From contig NZ_JBHLVH010000012.1 of assembly GCF_042433515.1 (NCBI RefSeq), forward strand, positions 59,339 to 123,338: a stretch of 64,000 nucleotides of DNA, read 5' to 3'. The position numbers and the translations under genes were made by a program. Below are positions 55,806 to 64,000 of the stretch, piece by piece. The notes below the pieces were generated by a model, which saw nothing but the letters and a program-made list of their open reading frames with translations, searched no databases and was not told the DNA's origin. This DNA comes from Kytococcus schroeteri. Lineage in GTDB: Bacteria > Actinomycetota > Actinomycetes > Actinomycetales > Dermatophilaceae. The stretch's first letter is position 1. Each line of letters starts with the position of its first letter.

Positions 55806-56708
55806 TCACGGGCTGTCGGCGCCGCCGTTCACGTTGAGCGTCTCGCCCACCACGTAGCTCGCGTCGTCGCTGGCCAGGAAGACGTACGCCCCGGCGAGCT
55901 CGGCCGGCATCCCCGCCCGGCCCAGCGGCTGCTTGTGCCCGAAGGTCGGCAGCTTCTCCTTGGGCTGCCCCTCCACCACCTGCAGCGGCGTCCAGATGGG
56001 CCCCGGCGCCACGAGGTTCACGCGGATCCCCTTCGGTGCCAGCTGCTTGGCCAGGCCCTTGCCGAACCCGTTCTCCGCCGCCTTGGTGGTGGCGTAGTCC
56101 AGCAGGTGGTCGCTGGGGGAGTAGGCCTGCACGGAGGTGGTGATGATGATGCTCGACCCCGGCTGCAGGTGCGGCACGGCGGCGCGGCACAGCCAGAACA
56201 TGGCGTACACGTTGGTGCGCATCGTCAGGTCGAACTGCTCGTCGCTGATCTGCGTGATGTCCGGCACCGACGCCTGCTTGCCGGCGTTGCTCACGAGGAT
56301 GTCCAGCCCGCCGAGCTCCTCCACGGCGCGGTCCACGAGGGTGTCGCACTCCTCGCGGGTGGTCAGGTCGGCCGGGATGGAGACGGCGCGGCGCCCCTCG
56401 GCCTCCACGAGGGCCACGATGCGGTCGGCGTCCTCCTGCTCGTCCGGCAGGTGGTTGATGGCCACGTCCGCGCCCTCACGGGCGTAGGCGATGGCGACGG
56501 CGGCCCCGATGCCGGAGTCGCCGCCGGTGATGAGGGCCCGCATGCCGGCCAGGCGGCCGTGGCCGCGGTAGCTGTCCTCGCCGAGGTCGGCGGTGGGCTC
56601 CAGCTGGGCGTCCAGGCCGGGGAAGTCCTGGTCCTGCTCGGGGGCGGTGATCCTGGGGAACCGGGTGACGGGGTCGGTCCCGGCGGTCTGCGGCGTCTTC
56701 TCGCTCAT
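55806..56708 (-). CDS. SDR family oxidoreductase
   Basis: 300 residues, the longer SDR type with a charged N-terminal extension (about 45 residues), as in YghA/general-stress SDRs. The NAD(P)-binding motif is ALITGGDSGIGAAVAIAY, with ILVSNAGKQ and catalytic YATTKAA (Tyr and Lys), and the family C-terminus VFLASDDASYVVGETLNVNG. Likely a stress-linked dehydrogenase of uncertain substrate. Confidence 0.87.
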   Translation of the reverse strand: MSEKTPQTAGTDPVTRFPRITAPEQDQDFPGLDAQLEPTADLGEDSYRGHGRLAGMRALITGGDSGIGAAVAIAYAREGADVAINHLPDEQEDADRIVALVEAEGRRAVSIPADLTTREECDTLVDRAVEELGGLDILVSNAGKQASVPDITQISDEQFDLTMRTNVYAMFWLCRAAVPHLQPGSSIIITTSVQAYSPSDHLLDYATTKAAENGFGKGLAKQLAPKGIRVNLVAPGPIWTPLQVVEGQPKEKLPTFGHKQPLGRAGMPAELAGAYVFLASDDASYVVGETLNVNGGADSP

Positions 56709-56766
56709 GCCTCCACTCTGCCGCGGACCCCCGGCGCCTCGCACCCGGAGCCCCCGGTGGGAGGTG

Positions 56767-57440
56767 TCACACCGAGAGGTCGTACTGCCGCAGGCGCCTT
56801 CGGTCGGCGGCCGACCCGGACTCCTGCAGCGCGAGCAGCTCGGCGTAGAGCCCACCGGAGCGGGCCAGCTCCGCGGGCGTGCCCACCTCGTCGATGCGGC
56901 CGTCCTTGAGCGTCTCGATGCGGTCCACCGTGTGCACCGTGGAGAGGCGGTGGGCGATGATCAGCGAGGTGCGCCCGGCCATGAGCTCGTCCAGCCCGGC
57001 CTGCACCTGACGCTCGCTGCGGGTGTCCAGGGCGCTGGTGAGCGTCGTCAGCCACACGTACAGGGGGAACACGATGAGCAGCACCAGCGCCAGCCACCAC
57101 GAGTACCAGGCCGAGACCACCAGCACCGCGGCGGTGGTGAGCAGCATGGGCAGGAAGTTGTTGGCGAACCCGTTGAGGAACTGCGTGGTCTCGGAGATGT
57201 TGCGCGAGAGCCGGTTGATCACCGTGCCGGTGAGCTCGCGGTCGAAGTGGCGCTGCGGCAGGGAGAGCAGCTTGGCGTAGTACCGGCTGGAGAGGATGCG
57301 CCGCATGCGTACCGCCGTGACATCACCCCAGTAGCCCCCCGTTGGACAGGAGCGTGTTGGTCAGGTCGGTGGCCAGCAGGGCCACGGCCAGCAGCAGGAT
57401 GGCGCGCACGTCGGCGTCCGTGTGGCCGCCGGAGCAGGGA
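56767..57440 (-). pseudogene. ABC exporter remnant, NBD core missing
   Basis: The fragment begins in transmembrane sequence (ILLLAVALLATDLTNTLLSN), needs one G removed from the GGGGGG at about 57336 to continue as YWGDVTAVRMRR and SSRYYAKLLSLPQRHFDREL, and jumps from the last helix (FPLYVWLT) directly to TSALDTRSERQVQAG and TSLIIAHRLSTV. The Walker A, Q-loop, signature and Walker B parts are missing, and the N-terminus is absent too. It is a truncated heterodimer-type ABC exporter and cannot work. Confidence 0.75.
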
Positions 57441-57494
57441 GCGCACGGGTGGATCGTTCCACCCCGCACCGGGCGGTCAGGACAGCACGAGTGG

Positions 57495-58955
57495 TCAGGA
57501 CAGGACGAAGTCCTCCGGTCGTCCGCGCAGCAGCCGGAGGAGGTCGCGGCGCAGTCCCGGCCACATGACCGCCTGCGGGTCGGGCACCAGCCCGGCGCGG
57601 CGCTGCAGGTCCGTCACACGACGCTCCCAGGCCTCGACCGCCCGGGGGGTGGCCACCACCCGCCGGGCGTCGCTGGACACCAGGGTGCGCACGAGCCGGG
57701 CGACCAGCGCGGCGCGTGCCCCGTGCAGGGCGGCGTCACCGCCCACCGGGAGGTCGGAGGCGGGGCCGTGGGTGACGAACAGGTTGGGCACGCGGCCGAG
57801 CGTGCCCAGGTGCGGAGCCCAGTCGGCCAGGAGGCCGCCGTCGGCGGCGTCGAGTCCCTCGATGCCGGCGCCCGGGCCCACCGGGTGCGCGCCGGTGGCC
57901 AGCACGAGGGCGTCCACGCGGTGACGGGTTCCCTGGACGTCCACCACGGCATCGGGGGCGATACGGTGCACGGCGGTGCGGTGCAGCGTGATGCCCCCTG
58001 CGGCCACCTGCTCGAACCACGCCTCGGACCGCACGGTGCCGCGCGAGAGCGGCGAGGAGGCGTGGTGCAGCTCCACCGCCTCGGGGTCCAGGTGCTGTCG
58101 GGCCAGGGCGGTGGAGGCCTGCATCGCGCGCTGCCACGGCAGCGGGGTGGGGTCCAGGGCGCCCTCGGCGAGTGCCCACGGCACGCGGGCGGCCGGCGGC
58201 AGACCTGTGCGGACCACGCGGCCCACGTCGCGGAGTCGCTGCCCGGCGGCGTCCACGCGGCGGTTGCTTGTCCAGAGGTCCACCGGGTCGGCGTCGGGGC
58301 GCTCGGGCAGCACCCAGGGCTGCCCGGGGGAGAAGACCAGCACGTCCGCGCCCTGCTCGGCCAGCGCAGCGGCGGTGTGCACGTGCTCGGTGGCCGAGAG
58401 GTGGCCGGCCGCAGGGGACCGGCCGTCCACGCCGGGGGCCAGGACGGCCACACGACGCCCGGCGAGGTCCAGGTCGGACTGCCACACGTGCGTGTGCAGC
58501 AGGGGCCCCTCGAAGGCGTCGGTGCCGCGCACCTCGGGCACCACCGGTTCGCCCTCGTGCCCCGTGGCCAGCACCAGGGCCCGGGCGTGCAGCTGGCTCC
58601 CGGAGGCCAGGGTGAGGGTCCACGAGCCGTCGGACTGCTGCGCGGCGCGGGTCACCCGGTCGTGCACCAGCTTCTGCCCGATGCCGGCCCACGCCCCCAC
58701 CCGCTGCAGGTAGCCCACCATCGCCGGGGCGGAGGGGGAGCGCTCGGCGGGGGTGCGGTCGCGGTGGCGCAGGGTGGACTCGCTGAGCGAGCCGCGGCTG
58801 CGGGCGCCGGGGTCGTGGCGGTCGAGCCACCGGCCACCCACCGCCCCGCGCTCGTCCACCACCACCACGTCGCGCACGCCTGCGCGGGCCAGGGCGTCCA
58901 CCACGGCCACGCCGGCGAAGCCCGCACCCACGACGGCGACCGCGTACGGGGTCAT
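57495..58955 (-). CDS. FAD-dependent flavoprotein monooxygenase-like protein
   Basis: 486 residues. The FAD-binding motif GAGFAGVAVVDALARAG lies at the N-terminus with the acidic strand end VVVDERGAVGG; the later LVLATGHEGE and LVLATGAHPVG are typical of pyridine-nucleotide-disulfide oxidoreductases and Baeyer-Villiger/flavin monooxygenases. The NADP motif is degenerate (RRVAVLAPGVDGRSPAA). Its GTG/ATG overlap with the exonuclease gene (58952-58955) suggests co-transcription. Substrate unknown. Confidence 0.78.
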   Translation of the reverse strand: MTPYAVAVVGAGFAGVAVVDALARAGVRDVVVVDERGAVGGRWLDRHDPGARSRGSLSESTLRHRDRTPAERSPSAPAMVGYLQRVGAWAGIGQKLVHDRVTRAAQQSDGSWTLTLASGSQLHARALVLATGHEGEPVVPEVRGTDAFEGPLLHTHVWQSDLDLAGRRVAVLAPGVDGRSPAAGHLSATEHVHTAAALAEQGADVLVFSPGQPWVLPERPDADPVDLWTSNRRVDAAGQRLRDVGRVVRTGLPPAARVPWALAEGALDPTPLPWQRAMQASTALARQHLDPEAVELHHASSPLSRGTVRSEAWFEQVAAGGITLHRTAVHRIAPDAVVDVQGTRHRVDALVLATGAHPVGPGAGIEGLDAADGGLLADWAPHLGTLGRVPNLFVTHGPASDLPVGGDAALHGARAALVARLVRTLVSSDARRVVATPRAVEAWERRVTDLQRRAGLVPDPQAVMWPGLRRDLLRLLRGRPEDFVLS

Positions 58956-59791
58956 GCGCGTGTCCCGGCCTCGGAGCCGCCCAGCTCCACCACCACGGGG
59001 GCATGGTCGCTGGTGCCCTTGCCCTTGCGCTCCTCACGGTCCACGAACGCGCCCGTCACGAGCTCGGCGAAGGAGGGCGAGCCCAGGGCGAAGTCGATGC
59101 GCATGCCCTGGCGCTTGGGGAAGCGCAGCTGCTGGTAGTCCCAGTAGGTGTACGTGTCGGTCTCGGTGTGCGGGCGCACCACGTCCACCAGCCCGGCCTG
59201 CTCGAGGGCCCCGAACGCCTCACGCTCCGGCGGGGTCACGTGGGTGAGCCCCTCGAAGGCCGCGATGTCCCACACGTCGGTGTCCAGCGGGGCCACGTTG
59301 AAGTCGCCCATGAGCACCAGCGGGGTCTCCTCGGCGGCCCACTGCCCGGCGTGGCCGGCCAGGGTGTGCAGCCAGCGCAGCTTGTAGTCCATGTGCGGGT
59401 GGCCGATCTCGCGGCCGTTGGGCACGTAGAGGCTCCACAGGCGGACGCGGGGCACGGCGGTGCCGTCCTCGCGCGTGCCACCGCCGACCGTGGCGCCCAG
59501 GGCGCGGGCCTCCACCACGGGCTCGTCGTCACCCCAGCCGGGCTGCTCGGGGAAGGCGACGGTCACGTCCTGCAGGCCCACCCGGGAGGCGATGGCCACG
59601 CCGTTCCACTGGTTGAGGCCGTGGAAGGCGATCTCGTAGCCCAGCTCGTCGAAGCGCTCGCGCGGGAACTTGTCGTCCTTGACCTTGGTCTCCTGGAGGG
59701 CCAGGACGTCCACGTCGTGACGCTTGAGGAAGTCCGCCACCCGGTCGATCCGGGCACGGAGGGAGTTGACGTTCCAGGTAGCGATGCGCAC
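58952..59791 (-). CDS. xthA: Exodeoxyribonuclease III / AP endonuclease
   Basis: 279 residues. All signature blocks of the EEP/ExoIII family are present: RIATWNVNSLRARIDR, LALQETKVKDD (metal-binding Glu), LYVPNGR, VLMGDFNVAP and the end SDHAPVVVEL. It repairs abasic sites and trims DNA 3' ends. Start GTG 59791 is fixed by a TACAGT box 6 nt upstream. Confidence 0.92.
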   Translation of the reverse strand: MRIATWNVNSLRARIDRVADFLKRHDVDVLALQETKVKDDKFPRERFDELGYEIAFHGLNQWNGVAIASRVGLQDVTVAFPEQPGWGDDEPVVEARALGATVGGGTREDGTAVPRVRLWSLYVPNGREIGHPHMDYKLRWLHTLAGHAGQWAAEETPLVLMGDFNVAPLDTDVWDIAAFEGLTHVTPPEREAFGALEQAGLVDVVRPHTETDTYTYWDYQQLRFPKRQGMRIDFALGSPSFAELVTGAFVDREERKGKGTSDHAPVVVELGGSEAGTRA

Positions 59792-59797
59792 GGGGTC

Positions 59798-59803
59798 ACT
59801 GTA
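59798..59803 (-). promoter_or_regulatory. -10 box (TACAGT), leaderless start
   Basis: Read on the minus strand TACAGT is followed by 6 nt and GTG 59791. Confidence 0.45.
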
Positions 59804-59849
59804 GGTGAGCAGGTGTGCGTGGCCGGACCTCGTGGTGGAGACTGCCCCC

Positions 59850-60773
59850 ATGGACACCGCACCCGCCCCCACCCCGCGTCCGATGGCGCTGGTCACCGGC
59901 GCCTCATCCGGCATCGGCAAGGAGTACGCCACCCAGCTGGCCGCCAAGGGCTACGGCATCGTGCTCGTGGCCCGCGACCGTCAGCGCCTGGAGGCGCTGG
60001 CCGTGCACCTGGGCACCCACTTCGGCGTGCCCACCGAGGTGCTCACCGCCGACCTCTCGCAGCGTCAGGACATGGAGCGCGTGGTGCGCCGCCTGGAGCA
60101 GGACGAGGACGCCGTGGAGGTGCTCGTCAACAACGCCGGCTACGGGCTGGGCACGGCCTTCCTCGCCTCGGAGATCGAGGACGAGGAGGACGCCCTGGCG
60201 GTCATGGTGCGCGCGGTGATGGTGCTCAGCCAGGCCGCCGCGCGCCGCATGGTGGCCGACGGCCACGGCATCGTCATCAACGTCTCGTCGGTGGCCGGGT
60301 GGCTGCCGTACGGCACGTACGGCGCCGCCAAGGCGTGGGTGCGCACCTTCACCGAGGGCCTGGCGATGGAGCTGCGCGGAACGGGCGTGCACGTGCAGGC
60401 GCTGGCGCCGGGGCTGACCCACACCGAGTTCCACCAGCGGATGGGGGAGGAGTTCGCCGGCGCGCCGGAGTGGGCCTGGCTGCACCCCGACCAGGTGGTG
60501 CGCGAGTCCCTCGAGGCGGTGGGCTCCCGCGAGGTGACCTGCGTGCCGGGCCTGCCGTACAAGGTGGCCGCCCTGGTGCTGCCCCGCCTGCCGCGCCGGG
60601 TGGTCATGGCGCTCTCGGCCAAGGTGGACGAGCAGGAGCGCGCCCTGCGGGGGCGGGCGCGCCGGGTGGTCTCCTCCTCCCAGGCGCCGGAGCCGGCGCG
60701 AGCGGGAGCGGTGGACGCGGGAGCGACGACCTCGGAGGCCGACGAGGACGCCTCGGTACCCTCCGACGCATGA
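59850..60773 (+). CDS. Short-chain dehydrogenase (SDR)
   Basis: 307 residues. NAD(P)-binding TGASSGIGKEYATQLAAKG, LVNNAGYGLG and the catalytic YGAAKAW (Tyr, Lys) with Ser in INVSSVAG. A long Ala/Glu-rich tail follows. It overlaps pyrE by 4 bp. The ATG at 59850 is preferred over upstream GTGs because it begins the family N-terminus. Substrate unknown. Confidence 0.85.
   Translation: MDTAPAPTPRPMALVTGASSGIGKEYATQLAAKGYGIVLVARDRQRLEALAVHLGTHFGVPTEVLTADLSQRQDMERVVRRLEQDEDAVEVLVNNAGYGLGTAFLASEIEDEEDALAVMVRAVMVLSQAAARRMVADGHGIVINVSSVAGWLPYGTYGAAKAWVRTFTEGLAMELRGTGVHVQALAPGLTHTEFHQRMGEEFAGAPEWAWLHPDQVVRESLEAVGSREVTCVPGLPYKVAALVLPRLPRRVVMALSAKVDEQERALRGRARRVVSSSQAPEPARAGAVDAGATTSEADEDASVPSDA
60757..60762 (+). 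promoter_or_regulatory. -10 box (TACCCT) before pyrE
   Basis: TACCCT followed by 7 nt and ATG 60770, inside the end of the SDR gene, so pyrE may be transcribed independently. Confidence 0.35.
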
Positions 60774-61324
60774 CGACCACCTCGCAGTCCGCCCGCACCC
60801 TCGCCGAGACCATCGCCTCCGACGCCGTCGTGCACGGAAAGGTGACGCTCTCCTCCGGCAAGGAGGCCGACTACTACGTGGACCTGCGCCGGGTCACCCT
60901 CTCCGGCAGCGCCGCCCCGCTGGTGGGCGCGGTGATGCTGGAGCTCACCGAGGACCTCGAGTTCGACGCCGTCGGCGGCCTCACCATGGGCGCCGACCCG
61001 GTGGCCACCGCGATGCTGCACGCCGCCGCCGCGCAGGGCCGCCAGCTGGACGCCTTCGTGGTGCGCAAGGCGGGCAAGGCCCACGGGCTGCAGCAGCGCA
61101 TCGAGGGGCCGTCCATCGCGGGCCGCCGCGTGCTCGTGGTGGAGGACACCTCCACCACCGGCAACTCGCCGCTCACCGCCGTCGAGGCCGTCCGCGAGGC
61201 GGGGGCCGAGGTGGTGGCCGTGGCCGTCATCGTGGACCGCTCCTCGGGGGCCGCCGAGGTCATCCAGGGGGCCGGTGTGGAGTACCGCGCTGCGCTGGGG
61301 CTGTCCGACATCGGCCTGGCCTGA
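60770..61324 (+). CDS. pyrE: Orotate phosphoribosyltransferase
   Basis: 184 residues. It has SSGKEADYYVDLRRVTL, FVVRKAGKAHG, and the PRPP-binding VLVVEDTSTTGNSP. It converts orotate and PRPP to OMP in pyrimidine synthesis. Confidence 0.95.
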   Translation: MTTTSQSARTLAETIASDAVVHGKVTLSSGKEADYYVDLRRVTLSGSAAPLVGAVMLELTEDLEFDAVGGLTMGADPVATAMLHAAAAQGRQLDAFVVRKAGKAHGLQQRIEGPSIAGRRVLVVEDTSTTGNSPLTAVEAVREAGAEVVAVAVIVDRSSGAAEVIQGAGVEYRAALGLSDIGLA

Positions 61325-61342
61325 GGCCCGCACAGTGGCGGA

Positions 61343-61398
61343 TCCGAACGAAATCGTTACCGTTCGGACGTGATTCGGGTCACACGCCCGTCTAGGGT
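61343..61398 (+). promoter_or_regulatory. Inverted repeat and -10 box before the MFS gene
   Basis: TCCGAACG (61343-61350) and CGTTCGGA (61361-61368) form a perfect 8-bp inverted repeat with inner AACGA/TCGTT symmetry. TAGGGT at 61393-61398 is a -10 box 6 nt before ATG 61405. The repeat overlaps the -35 area and looks like an operator, though it could also be the pyrE terminator. Confidence 0.45.
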
Positions 61399-61404
61399 CG
61401 CAGC

Positions 61405-62790
61405 ATGCCTGCCACCCTGCACCGTGCCCCCGCCGGGGCGGAGCCGTCGGCTCCTGCCCGGGAGGGCATCTGGCAGGTGCGTGACGTCCCCCGCGTGATC
61501 GCCGGCCGTGGCCTGGTGGTGGCGGCCTCCCGCATGCTCATGGTGGTGCTCATGCTGTGGGTCCAGGCCTCCGGCCAGGGCTCGGGCGCCATGGCCGCGG
61601 TGATGGTGGCCGTGGCCCTGCCGGCGCTGTTCTTCATGGGTACGGCCGGCGACGTAGCCGACCAGCACGACTCGCGCCGCATCCTCGTCGGCGGCGTGGC
61701 CGTGCAGGTGGTGGGCGCCGTCGGCGTGGCGCTCGCCATCGCGCTGGCCCCCGCCTCGGTGGCCCTGCCGGTGGTGGTCGCGCTGGCCTTCCTCTACCAG
61801 GTGGGGTCCACCTTCAACCAGCCCGTGTGGGACGCCCTTGTGCCCCGCATCGTGGGCGTCGACCGCGTGGGCGCCGTGGCCTCCTGGCAGCAGGGCGTCA
61901 GCAGCGTGGCCGGCCCGCTGGGCGCCGGCGTGGGCGGCGTGCTCGTGGGCTGGTGGTCGGCGGTGGGCGCCCTGGCCGTGACCGCGGCGCTCGTGGCCCT
62001 GGTGATGGTGCCGGCGCTCACCGTGGCCACCCGCCGTGGCGGCCCGGACGACGCGCTGCTGGCCGAGGCCCGCGAGGAGGCCCGCCGGGCCGCGCACGAG
62101 GCCGGCCCGTGGGCACGCTTCTGGCGTCGCACCCCCTTCGGGCAGCTCTCGCGCAGCATCGCCGCGGTGCGGTCGGTGCCCGCGGCCGGCACGGTGGTGC
62201 TGGTGATGTTCTGCTTCATGATCTTCCAGGGGGCGTCCAACGTCATCGAGGTGTTCCTGGTGCGTGGGCCGCTGGGGGCCTCCGAGGCGCAGTACGGACT
62301 GAGCGAGGCGTTCGCCGCCGTGGGCGGGGTGGCCGGCGCGTGGGTGACCGCCCGCATCCTGGCCCCGTCCCAGCGCGTGTGGACGCTGGTGACGGGCCTG
62401 GTGATCGGTGGTGTGGCCCTGCTCGGCATCGGCGTGGCCCCGCACTTCGGGTTCTACGTGGCCGGGCAGGTGGCGCTCGGCGTGATGCAGGCGCTCGTGG
62501 TGGCCAGTGCCGTCACCGTGGTGGTCACGAGCACACCCGACGAGCGCCGCGGCGCCGTCATGGCGGCCTTCAGCGGGTTGCTCAAGCTGGGCACCGTGTG
62601 CGCCCTGTCCATCGGCGCCGTGATCGGTGGACTGGTGGACCCACGCACGGCCTTCCTCGCCTTGGGCGCCGCCTCGCTGCTCTCACTGGTGGTCACCGGG
62701 TGGCGTCTGCCCGGCATCGCGCGGGGGCTGCGCCGGCAGGAGGAGGAGACTGCCCGCGCGGCCGGTCCGGCGCCCGCTGCGGCAGGATGA
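61405..62790 (+). CDS. MFS transporter
   Basis: 461 residues with about eleven to twelve membrane helices; the cytoplasmic-loop motif is GTAGDVADQHDSRRILV, and FQGASNVIEVFLVRGPLG with VMAAFSGLLKLG occur in the second half. It belongs to the MFS_3/enterobactin-exporter-like group, as does the gene at 8793. Its operator-like repeat suggests control by a repressor not in this window. Confidence 0.85.
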   Translation: MPATLHRAPAGAEPSAPAREGIWQVRDVPRVIAGRGLVVAASRMLMVVLMLWVQASGQGSGAMAAVMVAVALPALFFMGTAGDVADQHDSRRILVGGVAVQVVGAVGVALAIALAPASVALPVVVALAFLYQVGSTFNQPVWDALVPRIVGVDRVGAVASWQQGVSSVAGPLGAGVGGVLVGWWSAVGALAVTAALVALVMVPALTVATRRGGPDDALLAEAREEARRAAHEAGPWARFWRRTPFGQLSRSIAAVRSVPAAGTVVLVMFCFMIFQGASNVIEVFLVRGPLGASEAQYGLSEAFAAVGGVAGAWVTARILAPSQRVWTLVTGLVIGGVALLGIGVAPHFGFYVAGQVALGVMQALVVASAVTVVVTSTPDERRGAVMAAFSGLLKLGTVCALSIGAVIGGLVDPRTAFLALGAASLLSLVVTGWRLPGIARGLRRQEEETARAAGPAPAAAG

Positions 62791-62794
62791 CCGC

Positions 62795-63493
62795 GTGACC
62801 GACACGCGCCCGAGCTCCCCCGAGGACGAGACCGCGCCGGTCGAGCGCGAGGTGGGGGTGGGCCCCTGGGTGGGGCCGTGGCCGCAGGGCCCCGATGGTG
62901 AGCTGCCCGCCCACCTGGACCCCGAGCTGCTGCGTGAGGGGGACCGCCGCAACGTCGTGGACGCCTACCGGTACTGGCGGCACGAGGCGATCGTGGCCGA
63001 CCTGGACACCCGCCGGACCGGGCTGCACGTGGCGGTGGAGAACTGGGGGCACGACTTCAACATCGGCTCGGTCATCCGCACGGCCAACGCGTTCAACGTG
63101 GCGGCCTTCCACGTCGTCGGCCGGCGGCGCTGGAACCGGCGGGGGGCGATGGTCACCGACCGCTACCAGCACGAGCTCCACCACCCCGATGCCGCGGCGC
63201 TCGCGGAATGGGCGGCGGCCGCTCCCCGGCGCGACGGGGGGACCGGGCTGCCGCTGATCGGCATCGACAACGTGCCCGGCTCCGTCGGCATCGAGGGGTT
63301 CGGGCTGCCGGCCGAGTGCGTCATGGTCTTCGGGCAGGAGGGGCCGGGGCTCACCCCCGAGGTGCAGGAGCGCTGCGAGGTGGTCCTCCACATCGAGCAG
63401 CTGGGGTCGACGCGCTCGATCAACGCCGGGGCGGCCGCGGCCGTCGCCATGCACGCCTGGGTGAGGCAGCACGTGCACGGCCTGTCGGGCTGA
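62795..63493 (+). CDS. SpoU-family (TrmH-like) RNA 2'-O-methyltransferase
   Basis: 232 residues with the SPOUT motifs: NWGHDFNIGSVIRTANAFNV (motif 1), VFGQEGPGLTPEV (motif 2) and LGSTRSINAGAAAAVAMHAW (motif 3). It methylates ribose in tRNA or rRNA. A CAGGAT -10 box ends 6 nt before GTG 62795, so the mRNA is leaderless. Exact target not known. Confidence 0.9.
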   Translation: MTDTRPSSPEDETAPVEREVGVGPWVGPWPQGPDGELPAHLDPELLREGDRRNVVDAYRYWRHEAIVADLDTRRTGLHVAVENWGHDFNIGSVIRTANAFNVAAFHVVGRRRWNRRGAMVTDRYQHELHHPDAAALAEWAAAAPRRDGGTGLPLIGIDNVPGSVGIEGFGLPAECVMVFGQEGPGLTPEVQERCEVVLHIEQLGSTRSINAGAAAAVAMHAWVRQHVHGLSG

Positions 63494-63565
63494 GGGCAGC
63501 CAGACATCTTGGGGAAAACGTTATAGAAGAGTCTTGCGTCGCATTCTCCTTGACTGTAGCTTGAA

Positions 63566-63594
63566 TGACAGGGCGCAAGAGTTGCGCCCTGTCA
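63566..63594. terminator. Perfect 13-bp hairpin
   Basis: TGACAGGGCGCAA (63566-63578), loop GAG, and its reverse complement 63582-63594. It follows the methyltransferase gene and could terminate it. Confidence 0.6.
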
Positions 63595-63713
63595 GAAAGT
63601 AATCACAATGTCCCTGATGGATCTTCAGATGATGGCGACCGAGGCCCCGATGTACGACTCGATCGTGGCGAGCGCTTCCAGCAGTTGGAGTGGATGCTGC
63701 GGGTAATCTTCGG

Positions 63714-63756
63714 ATTCGATGAGTGGCGGGACGTTGGAGCCCGCCACTCATCGAAT
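63714..63756. repeat. Perfect 17-bp hairpin
   Basis: Arms 63714-63730 and 63740-63756 are exact reverse complements with a 9-nt loop. It lies inside any open frame that crosses this stretch, which argues against coding. Confidence 0.65.
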
Positions 63757-64000
63757 GTTAGGGAAGGTTTTGGGATGAGGGATGTTAGATGGCTAGATCG
63801 GTTTTTCTACGCTTGGCGACCCGGCCCATGGTTTGCTAGCCTAGAGCAATTGCCGACCGAGGGTTACCCGTATCTCCGCCAAGCGGGACCCGAGAAAATG
63901 CGCTGGCGGAGCGGCCCGTGGGTGGGTATTGGGCTCTTCGGAGTTGAGCGTGGGTGCTTGGGGGTAGGGGTCGAGGTCCCGGGCATGATCTGAGGACTTC

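Larger units (their letters stand above)
63494..64000. other. Lower-GC end region without a confident gene
   Basis: About 55% GC by eye. Open frames exist on both strands (for example 63565-63993 plus) but none shows codon bias or a start with a ribosome binding site. Two perfect hairpins occupy 63566-63594 and 63714-63756. The region may be the edge of an acquired segment. Confidence 0.45.

Noticed and set aside
63565..63993. A 142-codon open frame in the last 500 bases
   Set aside because: Its start lies within a perfect hairpin and a second perfect hairpin lies inside it; codon use does not resemble the other genes and no motif is seen.

Overview
The window is a very GC-rich stretch (about 70% by eye) of an actinobacterial chromosome with tightly packed genes. 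The Actinobacteria signature comes from HspR at the end of a dnaK-grpE-dnaJ operon, HAIR-type HspR operators in front of dnaK and clpB, a MnhA subunit fused to a MnhB domain, a mycothiol-dependent-type protein, many GTG starts, and many genes whose -10 box sits 6-8 nt before the start codon (apparently leaderless mRNAs). The large set of secreted serine proteases with cell-wall-binding repeats would fit a Micrococcales skin or soil organism such as Kytococcus, but that is only a guess. One run of 32 N marks an unfinished assembly.

Layout. 1-2268: methionine and sulfur metabolism (metY, metX, MTA/SAH nucleosidase). 2338-16042: mixed housekeeping and small accessory genes: a broken glycosyltransferase, an alpha/beta-fold protein with altered catalytic residues, a hemolysin-III family protein, a lytic transglycosylase, a UvrA-like ATPase, a MazEF-type toxin-antitoxin pair, an MFS exporter, a polysaccharide deacetylase, a decayed snapalysin, a Tat-exported phosphoesterase, an orphan VapC, a LysE transporter and a Rieske protein. 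16077-20424 (minus strand): a compact operon of an N-formylglutamate amidohydrolase, two DUF1704/MATCAP-like metallopeptidases and an ATP-grasp ligase. 20663-26924: a six-gene Mrp (Mnh) Na+/H+ antiporter operon. 26934-31510: thiol-redox pair (DsbA-like plus CcdA-like), a second LysE transporter and domain-of-unknown-function genes. 31608-36300: an accessory island of lower GC with ISL3-type transposon remnants, a membrane-anchored DEDDh exonuclease, and unknown genes. 36307-40610: the heat-shock operon dnaK-grpE-dnaJ-hspR. 40775-50228 (minus strand): a lipoprotein carrying a free-standing I9 protease-inhibitor domain and three large secreted subtilases, each with three cell-wall-binding type 2 repeats. 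50546-53122: clpB. 53201-55657: two large palindromic repeat elements around a frameshifted DUF559 endonuclease gene, then a fourth cell-wall-binding-repeat protein. 55806-63493: SDR dehydrogenases, an eroded ABC transporter, a flavoprotein monooxygenase, exonuclease III, pyrE, an MFS transporter and a SpoU-type rRNA/tRNA methyltransferase. The last 500 bases have lower GC and two perfect hairpins but no confident gene.

How things work together. HspR, encoded last in the dnaK operon, very likely represses both dnaK and clpB through the HAIR sites. The three subtilases and the I9 lipoprotein look like one extracellular proteolysis module with its own inhibitor or chaperone. The DUF1704/ATP-grasp/amidohydrolase operon combines a ligase with peptidases in a way that suggests reversible peptide or protein tailoring. 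The most unusual non-coding feature is a family of three ~121-bp palindromes (one split by the assembly gap) that show compensatory base changes between copies. Several genes (glycosyltransferase, snapalysin, ABC transporter, DUF559 protein, transposase, TnsA-like protein) are broken; three of the frameshifts coincide with G or C homopolymers, so sequencing error must be excluded before calling them pseudogenes.
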